NCBI GenBank assembly: GCA_965370965.1
Contig: CBDUWQ010000046.1
Coordinates: forward strand, 1 to 21,284
From: GH45 sp965370965
GTDB taxonomy: Bacteria; Bacteroidota; Bacteroidia; Bacteroidales; SZUA-534
DNA: 21,284 bases
Direction: 5' to 3'
The stretch's first letter is position 1, and each line of letters starts with the position of its first letter. This document shows positions 1 to 7,978 of this stretch, piece after piece. A program made the translations under genes and the position numbers. The notes beneath the pieces are model-generated. The model did not search any database, was not told where the DNA came from, and worked only from the letters and a program-made list of their open reading frames with translations.

Positions 1-153
1 GATAATCAATATGTTAACTGCTTTTTCAAAAAGTTTATGAATTATTCAGGTTAGGGTAAGAATGCCGTTATTTTATTTTTTAGGTTATTAATGACTACGT
101 TTAACAATCAATAACATTTCCAACAATCTTTTAATAAAAATAAACTAAAATAT

Positions 154-161
154 TAACTTTG
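154..161 (+). promoter_or_regulatory. Candidate Bacteroidota -7 element upstream of relA/spoT
   Basis: TAACTTTG matches the Bacteroidota housekeeping -7 consensus TAnnTTTG. A clear -33 TTTG is not present; only a T-rich stretch lies about 20 bases upstream. If used, it would give a leader of nearly 200 bases before the relA/spoT start at 365. The rest of 1-364 is AT-rich and shows no convincing gene, only a short GGTTT/AAACC hairpin near 294-306. This call rests on one motif and is tentative. Confidence 0.35.
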
Positions 162-364
162 GTTTTTATTAATATTTTCATGAATTTACTTCGCTCATTT
201 GAGAAACACTTTATCTTTAAATTACAGCGAGTTGGTTTGTATAGAAAGGTTTTGTTAATAGCCTAAATGGGGTATGCTAAATATTGAAAAATAGGTTTAA
301 TAAACCCACAATCAACTTTTTAGGTAAATTACAATTCTTCTCTCATGATTAATGAATTTTAAGT

Positions 365-2566
365 ATGAAAGCATTTTCGGCAAAAGAAAAAAAAGATATA
401 ATAAGTGAATTTAACAGTTTGCTTAAAATTGCCAATATTAAAAATAAAACCGAACAACATGATATTGTTAGTCGCGCTTTTAAAATTGCCTACGAGGCTC
501 ATGCCAATATGCGCCGAAAATCGGGTGAGCCATATATTTACCACCCCATAACTGTTGCAAAAATTGCTTATAGCGAAATAGGTCTTGGTACCAAATCAAT
601 TGTTGCCTCATTATTACACGATGTGGTTGAAGATACCGATGTTACCGTTGAAGATATTAAGATGCAATTTGGCAACAAAATAGCAAATATTGTTGAAGGC
701 CTTACAAAAATATCGGGTGTATTTAACAAACAGAGTGAGTTGCAGGCCGAAAATTTTCGAAAAATACTAATGACAATAACCGACGACCTGCGTGTTATAA
801 TTATTAAACTGGCCGACCGTTTGCACAATATGCGAACGCTTGACTCGATGAAACCCAATAAGCAGCTTAAAATTGCAGGAGAAACACTGTTTATATATGC
901 ACCACTGGCACATAGGCTGGGTTTATATGCCATAAAGTCGGAGCTTGAAGATTTATGCCTAAAGTACCTTCATCCCAACAATTTTGATAAAATTGAGAGC
1001 CTAATTAAAGAGACCGAGAAAAAACGTCTTATCTATATTAACCGTTTTGCCCTGCCTATTACTAACCGGCTTAATGCAGAGGGGTTTGATTTTGATATTA
1101 GCGGCAGGCCAAAAAGCATCTATTCTATTTGGAAGAAGATGGAGACAAAAAAAGTAACATTTGAAGAGGTTTTCGATTTGTTTGCAATCCGTATTATTTT
1201 TAATCCAAAAAAAGATATTCCGGAAAAAACCCAGTGCTGGACAATTTACTCCATTATTACTGATATGTATATGGCTCGCTCAGATCGTATTAGAGATTGG
1301 GTAACCAAACCAAAAAGTAACGGTTACGAGGCTTTACATGCTACTGTTATGGGACCTGATGGTAAGTGGGTTGAGGTGCAAATAAGGACAAACCGTATGA
1401 ATGAGATTGCTGAAAAAGGATATGCCGCACATTGGAAATACAAAGGGGTAACCCAGCAAGAGGGCGAGCTTGATAGGTGGATAAAGGAAATTAGGGAGAT
1501 GCTGGAAGACCCAAAATCCGATGCATTTGAATTTTTAGATGAATTTAAGCTTAACCTTTTCACATCGGAAATAATGGTTTTTACACCAAAAGGTGAAATT
1601 ATAACACTACCGGCCGAAACAACAGCTCTCGATTTTGCATTTTTTATTCACTCCGAAATAGGGTTGCATGCAATAGGTGCAAAAATAAATCATAAATTGG
1701 TGCCGCTTAGCCATAAACTTCAAGGTGGCGACCAAGTTGAAATAATAACATCTGATAAACAGAAGCCTGATATTCATTGGTTAGATTTTGTTACAACAGT
1801 TAAAGCAAAATCGAAATTAAAAAATGCATTCCGCGACAGCCGAAAAATGATTATTGATGAAGGTAAAATTCATATTGAATATATATTGATGGAGCTTGAT
1901 ATACAACCAAACTCCAAAATTTTTAAAAAATTAAATGGCCATTACCGTACCCGAAACAAAGAAGACCTCTATTTTAGAATTGGCGAGGAAAAATTAGACC
2001 GCAATGCTCTTAAAAATATACTTAAAAAAAGGTCAAAAAGTAAATATATTAAATTTTGGGGTTTTGAAAAACCGGAAGCTATTAGTGCAGCACAAAAATT
2101 TGATAAATCAAAACCACTTATTGTTGATGATAATACCAGCAACTACCAAATAGCAGCATGCTGTAATCCAATACCCGGTGATGATGTTATTGGATATAAA
2201 GCTACCGATGATGATTTGATTATACACTCAACATCATGCCCCAATGCCATTAGACTAAGTTCCAGCGAAAGTCAAAATGTTGTAAAAGTTGAGTGGAAAA
2301 GTAAAAAAATATTAGCGTTTTTAGGTCGTATTACATTAAAAGGTATTGATGATATTGGTATTGTAAGTAATGTTACCAAAATTATTTCAAAGGAGCTGAA
2401 TGTAAATATGCGTTCAATTAATTTTGAGAGTTATGATGGTATTTTTGAAGGGGCAATTGATGTTTATGTAAAAAACTCCAATGATTTAAATAATTTGATA
2501 ATGAACATCAGTAAAATTAAGGGTGTTTCTCAAATTTCAAGACAAGAAATTAAGGATTCGATTTAA
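365..2566 (+). CDS. Bifunctional (p)ppGpp synthetase/hydrolase, RelA/SpoT (Rel) family
   Basis: This 733-residue protein makes and degrades the stringent-response alarmone (p)ppGpp in the cytosol. Seen in order: an N-terminal HD hydrolase domain (H60, the H85-D86 pair in LLHDVVEDTD, and D151 in LADRLHNMRT); a synthetase domain with GRPKSIYSIWKKM from 247, the SNGYEALH block at 318-325 and VEVQIRT at 336-342; a TGS domain about 403-462 (VFTPKGEIITLPA); a Cys-Cys zinc-finger-like region (AACCNPIPGDD); and a C-terminal ACT domain over roughly the last 75 residues. The hydrolase metal-site residues are all present, so both activities are expected. Length is typical for a long Rel. The ATG at 365 gives a normal N-terminus; there is no clear Shine-Dalgarno. 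It is followed 140 bases later by fur in the same orientation. Whether it should be called relA, spoT or rel cannot be settled from this window. Confidence 0.96.
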   Translation: MKAFSAKEKKDIISEFNSLLKIANIKNKTEQHDIVSRAFKIAYEAHANMRRKSGEPYIYHPITVAKIAYSEIGLGTKSIVASLLHDVVEDTDVTVEDIKMQFGNKIANIVEGLTKISGVFNKQSELQAENFRKILMTITDDLRVIIIKLADRLHNMRTLDSMKPNKQLKIAGETLFIYAPLAHRLGLYAIKSELEDLCLKYLHPNNFDKIESLIKETEKKRLIYINRFALPITNRLNAEGFDFDISGRPKSIYSIWKKMETKKVTFEEVFDLFAIRIIFNPKKDIPEKTQCWTIYSIITDMYMARSDRIRDWVTKPKSNGYEALHATVMGPDGKWVEVQIRTNRMNEIAEKGYAAHWKYKGVTQQEGELDRWIKEIREMLEDPKSDAFEFLDEFKLNLFTSEIMVFTPKGEIITLPAETTALDFAFFIHSEIGLHAIGAKINHKLVPLSHKLQGGDQVEIITSDKQKPDIHWLDFVTTVKAKSKLKNAFRDSRKMIIDEGKIHIEYILMELDIQPNSKIFKKLNGHYRTRNKEDLYFRIGEEKLDRNALKNILKKRSKSKYIKFWGFEKPEAISAAQKFDKSKPLIVDDNTSNYQIAACCNPIPGDDVIGYKATDDDLIIHSTSCPNAIRLSSSESQNVVKVEWKSKKILAFLGRITLKGIDDIGIVSNVTKIISKELNVNMRSINFESYDGIFEGAIDVYVKNSNDLNNLIMNISKIKGVSQISRQEIKDSI

Positions 2567-2649
2567 CAGTTGGGATATGCTTTTTTAACTCAATTTTTTG
2601 ATACAACCTAATAAACACAGTTATTATCATAAACCCTTTAAATGTACAA

Positions 2650-2678
2650 TTGGTTTAAGCAAAATATTTTTATATTTG
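2650..2678 (+). promoter_or_regulatory. Bacteroidota promoter for the fur-family gene
   Basis: TTGG at 2650-2653 and TATATTTG at 2671-2678 (TAnnTTTG) are separated by 17 bases, a good fit to the -33/-7 arrangement of Bacteroidota primary promoters. Transcription would start about 2685, some 20 bases before the ATG at 2707. This suggests fur has its own promoter and does not depend only on read-through from relA/spoT. Confidence 0.55.
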
Positions 2679-2706
2679 TAATAAGTTATTTTTAATTAGT
2701 CTATGT

Positions 2707-3204
2707 ATGAATTACAATAATAATAATCCTGAAGCTTTAAATGTGCTTAATGAGAAAGCAAAAGAACTGTTTGTTAAATATTTAGAGTGCAATGGGTACC
2801 GAAAAACCCCCGAGAGATTTGCAATACTTGATGAAATATTTTCTCAAAATGAGCATTTTGATATCGAGTCGTTGTACATACATATGAAAAATAAAAATTA
2901 TAGGGTTAGCCGTGCAACCCTTTATAATACTATTGATATTTTGCAAGAGTGTAATTTGGTAATAAAACATCAGTTTGGAAATAATATTGCCCAATATGAA
3001 AAGGCATATAATAATACTCCTCACGACCATCTGATTTGCACTAATTGCGGTAAGGTTACCGAATTTAGTGATGCGCTAATTAGCGAAATAGAGACACGGG
3101 CAGCCAAACAGAATGGTTTTAATCTTTCACATCATGCATTATATTGTTATGGTATATGCAGCGAATGCCAAAAAGAGCTGGCAAATCAAAACATAAATAA
3201 ATAG
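2707..3204 (+). CDS. Fur-family metal-dependent transcriptional regulator
   Basis: This 165-residue cytosolic DNA-binding regulator belongs to the Fur/Zur/PerR family. The N-terminal winged-helix domain (about 15-90) contains the family recognition-helix region RVSRATLYNTIDIL (66-79). The C-terminal dimerisation/metal domain has HDHL (106-109) followed by CTNC (111-114) and a second CSEC (151-154). These are the two CxxC pairs that hold the structural zinc in many Fur proteins. Histidines at 106, 108, 142 and 143 are candidates for the regulatory metal site. The ATG at 2707 is chosen because an overlapping ATG at 2703 runs into a stop after five codons. It ends in TAG, so TAG is a real stop in this genome. 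Whether it senses iron, zinc or peroxide cannot be decided; its neighbours (Rel, PurA) are not metal genes. Confidence 0.93.
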   Translation: MNYNNNNPEALNVLNEKAKELFVKYLECNGYRKTPERFAILDEIFSQNEHFDIESLYIHMKNKNYRVSRATLYNTIDILQECNLVIKHQFGNNIAQYEKAYNNTPHDHLICTNCGKVTEFSDALISEIETRAAKQNGFNLSHHALYCYGICSECQKELANQNINK

Positions 3205-3532
3205 GCACAAGGTTAAAGAGCTAACACAGATATTGTTGTGTGGTAATTATTATATTACCTCAATTTCGCAATGCTTAATCTAACTACCAATCAGTGAGGG
3301 CTTCGCTTATAGCTTGAAAGTGAGATAAATCATACCTAATACGCTGTTTGTTAGGAAGCAAAACCCTCACTTTGCGAATTTATGGTATTATGTTTTATTA
3401 CTAATTGGTGAATATTTTTAATAACTTATTTTAACCATACAAGGTGAATGCAAAAATAATTAGTAAATTCGGGACTGAATTTTTTCAGATAAATAAATAA
3501 AGTTTATTACAACTAAACTAAGATTATAAATA
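3205..3532 (+). promoter_or_regulatory. fur-purA intergenic region with nested inverted repeats
   Basis: No gene is visible in these 328 bases, but there is clear dyad structure. GGTAAT (3242-3247) faces ATTACC (3254-3259). Then a nested set follows: TTCGCAA (3265-3271) with TTGCGAA (3372-3378), GTGAGGG (3294-3300) with CCCTCAC (3364-3370), CTTC (3301-3304) with GAAG (3355-3358), and CCTAA (3335-3339) with TTAGG (3351-3355). The last two pairs share base 3355, so both cannot form completely. Drawn as RNA this is a long closed stem with internal loops, so a purA leader element, a small RNA or a MITE-like repeat are all possible. A weak -7-like TAAATTCG lies at 3464-3471, downstream of the structure. 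If that is the purA promoter, the folded region is upstream of the purA transcript. No known riboswitch class is recognised. Confidence 0.45.
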
Positions 3533-4798
3533 ATGAAGGTTGATGTATTGTTAGGGCTTCAATGGGGCGATGAAGGTAAAGGAAAAATTGTTGATGTATT
3601 AACTCCTGATTATAGTGTTATTACACGATTTCAGGGTGGAGCCAATGCCGGGCACAGTTTAGAGTTTAATAATATTAAGCATGTGTTGCATCTGATACCA
3701 TCGGGCATATTTCATGAAAATACTTTAAATATTATTGGTAATGGTGTGGTACTTGACCCCGAAATTTTTAAGACTGAAATTGACGATTTAAAAAAGTTCA
3801 ACATCGATGCAACCGAAAGGCTGCAAATTGCTAAAAAAGCTAACCTGATTGTTCCAACTCACAAAATTCTTGATGGGGCAATGGAACAATCAAAAGGAGA
3901 AAATAAAATAGGCTCAACATTAAAAGGAATAGGACCTGCATATACTGATAAGGTTAGTAGAAATGCCCTTAGGGTAGGTGATATTTTACTTCCTAATTTT
4001 CAAGAAAAATACGAATCGTTGAAACAACAGCATCTAAAAATACTATCGCTGTATAATTACGATTTTGACCTTGAAAAGATGGAGAAGGCATGGTTTGAGG
4101 GAATTGAGCTGTTAAAAACATTTAAGTTTATTGATAGTGAACATGTTATAAACAACTATATAAAAAGCGGTAATACAAAGATTTTGGCCGAAGGGGCACA
4201 GGGCTCAATGCTTGATATCGATTTTGGATCGTATCCTTTTGTTACATCATCAAATACAATTTGTGCGGGGGCTTGTATAGGCATGGGTATTGCACCGTCA
4301 AATATTGGCAATGTAAAAGGTATTTTTAAGGCATATTGCACGCGCGTGGGCTCGGGCCCGTTCCCGACCGAACTGTTTGATGACCACGGACAAAAACTGC
4401 GCGATATTGGTCATGAGTACGGAAGTACAACGGGCAGACCACGCCGATGTGGTTGGCTCGATTTGGTTGCCCTAAAATATAGCATAATGATAAATGGCGT
4501 AACCGAGCTTATTATGACAAAATCCGATGTGCTTGATGGCTTTAAAACCATTAAAGTTGCTGTGGCTTATAAGGTTAATGGCAAGGAGCAAAACTATTTT
4601 CCTTATGATATTGAAAACAATATTGAACCTGTTTACCGTGAGTTTAAAGGTTGGAATTGTGATATTACCAATAATAACAGTGAAACTGATTTACCTGTTG
4701 AATTGCTTGATTATATAAAGTTTATCGAAAACGAAACAGGGGTGCCGGTAAAAATAGTATCGGTTGGTCCCGATAGAGCTGCAACTATTGTAAGGTAA
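3533..4798 (+). CDS. purA: Adenylosuccinate synthase
   Basis: This enzyme joins IMP and aspartate using GTP to form adenylosuccinate, the first committed step from IMP to AMP in the cytosol. The 421-residue length is normal for the family. Visible motifs are the N-terminal phosphate loop GDEGKGK (12-18, containing catalytic D13), NAGH with catalytic H41, the GPAYTDKVSR block, and the signature STTGRPRRCGWLD. Both catalytic residues fall at the same numbers as in the E. coli enzyme. The ATG at 3533 puts the P-loop at the usual place; no Shine-Dalgarno is evident. The gene ends just before a strong terminator at 4820-4848. (p)ppGpp is a known inhibitor of PurA in other bacteria, so lying two genes downstream of Rel may be functionally meaningful. 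Confidence 0.98.
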   Translation: MKVDVLLGLQWGDEGKGKIVDVLTPDYSVITRFQGGANAGHSLEFNNIKHVLHLIPSGIFHENTLNIIGNGVVLDPEIFKTEIDDLKKFNIDATERLQIAKKANLIVPTHKILDGAMEQSKGENKIGSTLKGIGPAYTDKVSRNALRVGDILLPNFQEKYESLKQQHLKILSLYNYDFDLEKMEKAWFEGIELLKTFKFIDSEHVINNYIKSGNTKILAEGAQGSMLDIDFGSYPFVTSSNTICAGACIGMGIAPSNIGNVKGIFKAYCTRVGSGPFPTELFDDHGQKLRDIGHEYGSTTGRPRRCGWLDLVALKYSIMINGVTELIMTKSDVLDGFKTIKVAVAYKVNGKEQNYFPYDIENNIEPVYREFKGWNCDITNNNSETDLPVELLDYIKFIENETGVPVKIVSVGPDRAATIVR

Positions 4799-4819
4799 CT
4801 TAATGCTATTGATAAAATA

Positions 4820-4848
4820 AAAAACCGCCCATTTTTGAGGCGGTTTTT
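4820..4848 (+). terminator. Rho-independent terminator, probably bidirectional
   Basis: AAAAACCGCC (4820-4829) and GGCGGTTTTT (4839-4848) form a 10-bp stem with a 9-base loop, followed by further T residues. Because the left arm starts with an A tract, the opposite strand also reads as GC stem plus T tract. It sits 21 bases after the purA stop and 74 bases from the end of the convergent MFS gene, so it can serve both transcripts. Confidence 0.93.
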
Positions 4849-4922
4849 TATTTCCTGAATTATGCATAATTCAGATTTTATGTGTTATACCAGTAATTTT
4901 TATTTTAAAATGGTATTAATAG

Positions 4923-6362
4923 TTATTTGCTGATATTTGGCAGTTCAAGACCGTATCCTTTTTTCTTATCTTCGGCTTTTAATAAAAATCCGAAAACTAA
5001 GGCTAGCAGTGTAAGACCAACAAAAATTAGCCATGTTGATGAATAATCGAACATAGGTATTTCTCCCGATATTCTGAGTTCTTGTATTTTAGCGGTTATT
5101 TCACCTGCAGGCACGCCCTGCTCTCGGAATGTAGCAATAGCATTTTCTATTTTTTCGTTAACGCCAGGATTTGTTTTATCTAAAACTATACCTAGTAAAA
5201 TTGGCACTAACATTAGTCCAATATTTTGAACATAAAAAATTAGAGCATATGCTGAGCCTAATTGTTTCTCAGGTATAATTTTAGGAACCGATGGCCACAT
5301 TGCTGAAGGAACTAATGAAAAAGCTATTCCTAAAAGTACAACTGCAAAAATTGCAACCCAAGTTGCTGTTAAAGCTGGTATATAAAAAATTGTATGAACA
5401 ATAACTAATAGGGCAGCTCCTAGAATCATCATAGATGCACCTTTACCCATTCTATCGTAAAGATATCCGAACAATGGTGTTAATAAAATGGTTCCAAATG
5501 GTAATATGGATGGAATATCGCCGGCAGTTGCAGGGTCGACACCAAACTTATTTACCATTAAACCCGATGAAAATTTATAAAACGGGAAAACAGCAGAATA
5601 GAACAAAAGACAAAGAATTGCAATATACCAAAAACCTTTACTTGTGATAATTACTTTAATATCAGATATTTTAAAAGGTTCTTCTTCTTCAGCATTATCT
5701 TCAATTTCATTGTCTAACTTGGTATCCATAACACTATAAACAATAAATAGAATTAAAGCTATACTAAGCGCAATTGTACCAACTAAAACAGCTGTAGGAA
5801 TATCAAATGCGCTAGCTATACGAGGAGAACCAAATAAAGCAATAAATGATCCAAAACGAGCTAATGCCATTTCGGTACCCATTGCAAGAGCCATTTCCTT
5901 ACCCTTAAACCACTTTACGATAATTCTAGATACTGTTATTCCAGCACCTTCGGCACCAACACAAAATAAAGCAAAACCTGCAGCCGATATAAATACCCTT
6001 TTATCAATTCCAATAATAGTTGAACCAATTTCAAAGTCGCCGGCAAATGCATAGTATTTAATTATAGCACCAAGTATCATAACAACACCTGCACCAATTG
6101 AAGTAAACTTAATGCCCATTTTATCTAAAATAATACCTGCAAATATTAGCATAAATGCAAATACATTTAAATAACCCTGTGCGCCTGTTACTATTCCCCA
6201 ATCGGTTCCGCTCCAACCATATGTGCTTTGTATTAGAGTTTGTAACGGCGAAAGTACTTCCATAAATGTATATGCAATTAGCATAGTAAACGACACTAGA
6301 ATTAATACAAACCAGCGTACTCCTGCATTATCTCTTAATGATGATTTTATTGTTTCTGTCAT
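4923..6362 (-). CDS. MFS transporter, MFSD1-like; possible dipeptide carrier
   Basis: A 479-residue inner-membrane protein with about 12 hydrophobic segments in two halves separated by an acidic loop (DNEIEDNAEEEEP). It has the major facilitator fold, including the loop-2/3 type motif LDKMGIKFTSIGAG and a second-half equivalent LYDRMGKGASMMILG. The segment KWFKGKEMALAMGTEMALAR resembles, from memory, the WFKGKELNL...SMARIGS region of eukaryotic MFSD1, described as a lysosomal dipeptide carrier. That comparison, plus the PepD dipeptidase gene immediately upstream, is why a dipeptide substrate is proposed; the substrate is not shown by the sequence alone. It lies 82 bases downstream of pepD, across a 13-bp hairpin, and has no recognisable TAnnTTTG promoter of its own. 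Family assignment is firm; substrate is inference. Confidence 0.88.
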   Translation of the reverse strand: MTETIKSSLRDNAGVRWFVLILVSFTMLIAYTFMEVLSPLQTLIQSTYGWSGTDWGIVTGAQGYLNVFAFMLIFAGIILDKMGIKFTSIGAGVVMILGAIIKYYAFAGDFEIGSTIIGIDKRVFISAAGFALFCVGAEGAGITVSRIIVKWFKGKEMALAMGTEMALARFGSFIALFGSPRIASAFDIPTAVLVGTIALSIALILFIVYSVMDTKLDNEIEDNAEEEEPFKISDIKVIITSKGFWYIAILCLLFYSAVFPFYKFSSGLMVNKFGVDPATAGDIPSILPFGTILLTPLFGYLYDRMGKGASMMILGAALLVIVHTIFYIPALTATWVAIFAVVLLGIAFSLVPSAMWPSVPKIIPEKQLGSAYALIFYVQNIGLMLVPILLGIVLDKTNPGVNEKIENAIATFREQGVPAGEITAKIQELRISGEIPMFDYSSTWLIFVGLTLLALVFGFLLKAEDKKKGYGLELPNISK

Positions 6363-6394
6363 AATTTGTTTATTATAGATTAAAAAAGTGTGAT

Positions 6395-6434
6395 ATATGT
6401 GAGATTTGAAACTAATTTATTAAATCTCACATAT
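6395..6434 (-). terminator. Hairpin between pepD and the MFS gene, terminator-like
   Basis: ATATGTGAGATTT (6395-6407) pairs perfectly over 13 bp with AAATCTCACATAT (6422-6434) around a 14-base loop. Read on the - strand it starts about 10 bases after the pepD stop and is followed, a few bases on, by a run of six T. It may terminate or attenuate pepD transcription, or protect the pepD mRNA 3' end. It would reduce read-through to the MFS gene. Confidence 0.6.
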
Positions 6435-6444
6435 CAATTTATTT

Positions 6445-7905
6445 TTATTTTTTCGGAACATTTTTTAGTGATTCAACTGTCCATTTATAAAATTTCTCAA
6501 CGGTTTTTATATTTACCTTTTCATCGGGCGAGTGAGGAAAACGTATGGTTGGACCAAACGAAATCATATCCCAGTTAGGGTAAATCCCGCCTAACAGACC
6601 ACACTCCAATCCTGCGTGAATACCTTTGGTTTCAGGTATTTTGCCATAAATATCTTTATAAGTATTTTGCATAGCTGTTAAAATTTGAGAATCCATATTT
6701 GGCTTCCATCCCGGATAATCGCCTGTAAATTCAATACGAGCATCGGCAAGGGCAAATACACTACCTATGGTATTTGTTAAATCATCTTTTGCCGAATCAA
6801 CTGATGAGCGCAATAAGCATTGAACAATTATTTCATTGCCATTTAACTTTACAATAGCAAGGTTGGTTGATGTTTCAACTAATCCTTCCATATCCATGCT
6901 CATACGCATAACTCCATTTGGGCAGCCGTTTACAGCCTTTGTTAATCTGCTCTGCACTCCGTCTGAAATCATTTTGCTCGGCATGTCGGTTTTTTCAACA
7001 CTTACTGTTAAACCAGGGTCAGCCGATGCCAACTCTGCCTTAACCATTGTTTCAAAGTTTGATACAAACTCTGATAATTCAGATGCTTTTTTCTCAGATA
7101 TTAAAAAAGTAGCAAAAGCCTCGCGTGGAATGGCATTGCGCAAGCTACCACCTTGAATATCGGTTAAATGAATACCGTATTTTTTATTTGCTATGTGCAC
7201 AAAACGGAATAATAATTTATTTGCGTTTCCTCTTTCTAATGGGATGTCTAATCCTGAGTGTCCACCTTTTAATCCGGTAATATTAATTTTGTAAGCTGTC
7301 ATATGGGGGGGGATGCCTTTAAGCTTGGCATCAAAATAAAAATTACCGTCAATACCGCCAGCGCATCCTACGTATAATTCGCCTTCGTCTTCCGAGTCCA
7401 TATTCATGAGTATATCGCCCTTTAAAGCGTCAGGGTGCAACGCTTCAGCACCACTCATGCCGGTTTCTTCGTCAATAGTAAAAAGCCCTTCAACTAGTCC
7501 ATGTTCAATATTTTTTGATGCTAAAATAGCCATTGCAGCAGCAACACCCATTCCATTATCGGCACCAAGTGTTGTTCCTCGCGCTGTTACCCAGTCGCCA
7601 TCAATGTAAGCGTCAATCGGGTCTTTTAAAAAATCGTGGCCCGAGTCGCTGTTTGCCTGTGGTACCATATCTAAATGACCTTGAAGAACAACTCCTTTTC
7701 TGTCTTCGTACCCCGGAGTTGCCGGTTTGCGGATTATTACATTTCCAACTTTATCAACAATTGTTTCTAATCCTAAACCTTCCCCAAATTTCTTCATAAA
7801 CTCGGTAACAGCAGTCTCATGCTTGCTTTGGCGTGGAATTTGTGTTAACTGATAAAAATACTCCCATACTGCTTTTGGTTCTAAATTTCTGATTTCTTCA
7901 CTCAT
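6445..7905 (-). CDS. pepD: Aminoacyl-histidine dipeptidase (M20 family, PepD type)
   Basis: A 486-residue cytosolic di-zinc exopeptidase that hydrolyses Xaa-His (carnosine-like) and other dipeptides. Metal and catalytic residues of the M20 family are visible: H77 and D79 in GHLDMV, D116 in GADNGMG, E146-E147 in DEETGMSG, the acidic block MDSEDEGE at 169-176, and a C-terminal H458 in FPHSPDE. The spacing is close to E. coli PepD, and there is no signal peptide. The ATG at 7905 is backed by an unusually strong Shine-Dalgarno for this lineage: GGAGGA on the - strand at 7913-7918, 7 bases before the start. A C8 run on the coding strand (7305-7312, residues 198-201) is a possible slippage point. 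It lies 73 bases downstream of the interrupted FadL-like gene and 82 bases upstream of an MFS carrier. Confidence 0.95.
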   Translation of the reverse strand: MSEEIRNLEPKAVWEYFYQLTQIPRQSKHETAVTEFMKKFGEGLGLETIVDKVGNVIIRKPATPGYEDRKGVVLQGHLDMVPQANSDSGHDFLKDPIDAYIDGDWVTARGTTLGADNGMGVAAAMAILASKNIEHGLVEGLFTIDEETGMSGAEALHPDALKGDILMNMDSEDEGELYVGCAGGIDGNFYFDAKLKGIPPHMTAYKINITGLKGGHSGLDIPLERGNANKLLFRFVHIANKKYGIHLTDIQGGSLRNAIPREAFATFLISEKKASELSEFVSNFETMVKAELASADPGLTVSVEKTDMPSKMISDGVQSRLTKAVNGCPNGVMRMSMDMEGLVETSTNLAIVKLNGNEIIVQCLLRSSVDSAKDDLTNTIGSVFALADARIEFTGDYPGWKPNMDSQILTAMQNTYKDIYGKIPETKGIHAGLECGLLGGIYPNWDMISFGPTIRFPHSPDEKVNIKTVEKFYKWTVESLKNVPKK

Positions 7906-7912
7906 ATATTAT

Positions 7913-7918
7913 TCCTCC
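7913..7918 (-). promoter_or_regulatory. Strong Shine-Dalgarno of pepD
   Basis: GGAGGA on the - strand, 7 bases before the pepD ATG. No other gene in the window has a comparable site, and such sites are uncommon in Bacteroidota, which generally rely on A-rich leaders. A weak -7-like TAAATTCG lies further upstream on the same strand (7954 to 7947). Confidence 0.7.
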
Positions 7919-7978
7919 GTATATATATTATTAATTTTTAAAGCCTCGAATTTAAGAAAATTAATCCTAACTTAATAA

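Noticed and set aside
1..54. Short open + strand stretch at the left edge that could be the tail of an upstream gene
   Set aside because: Only about 17 codons, no recognisable sequence, and equally likely by chance in AT-rich DNA.
568..933. 121-codon open frame on the - strand inside relA/spoT
   Set aside because: Antisense shadow of a gene with fully conserved catalytic motifs; no domain or start signal.
6836..7156. 106-codon + strand open frame inside pepD
   Set aside because: Lies antisense to conserved PepD sequence and has no promoter or family resemblance.
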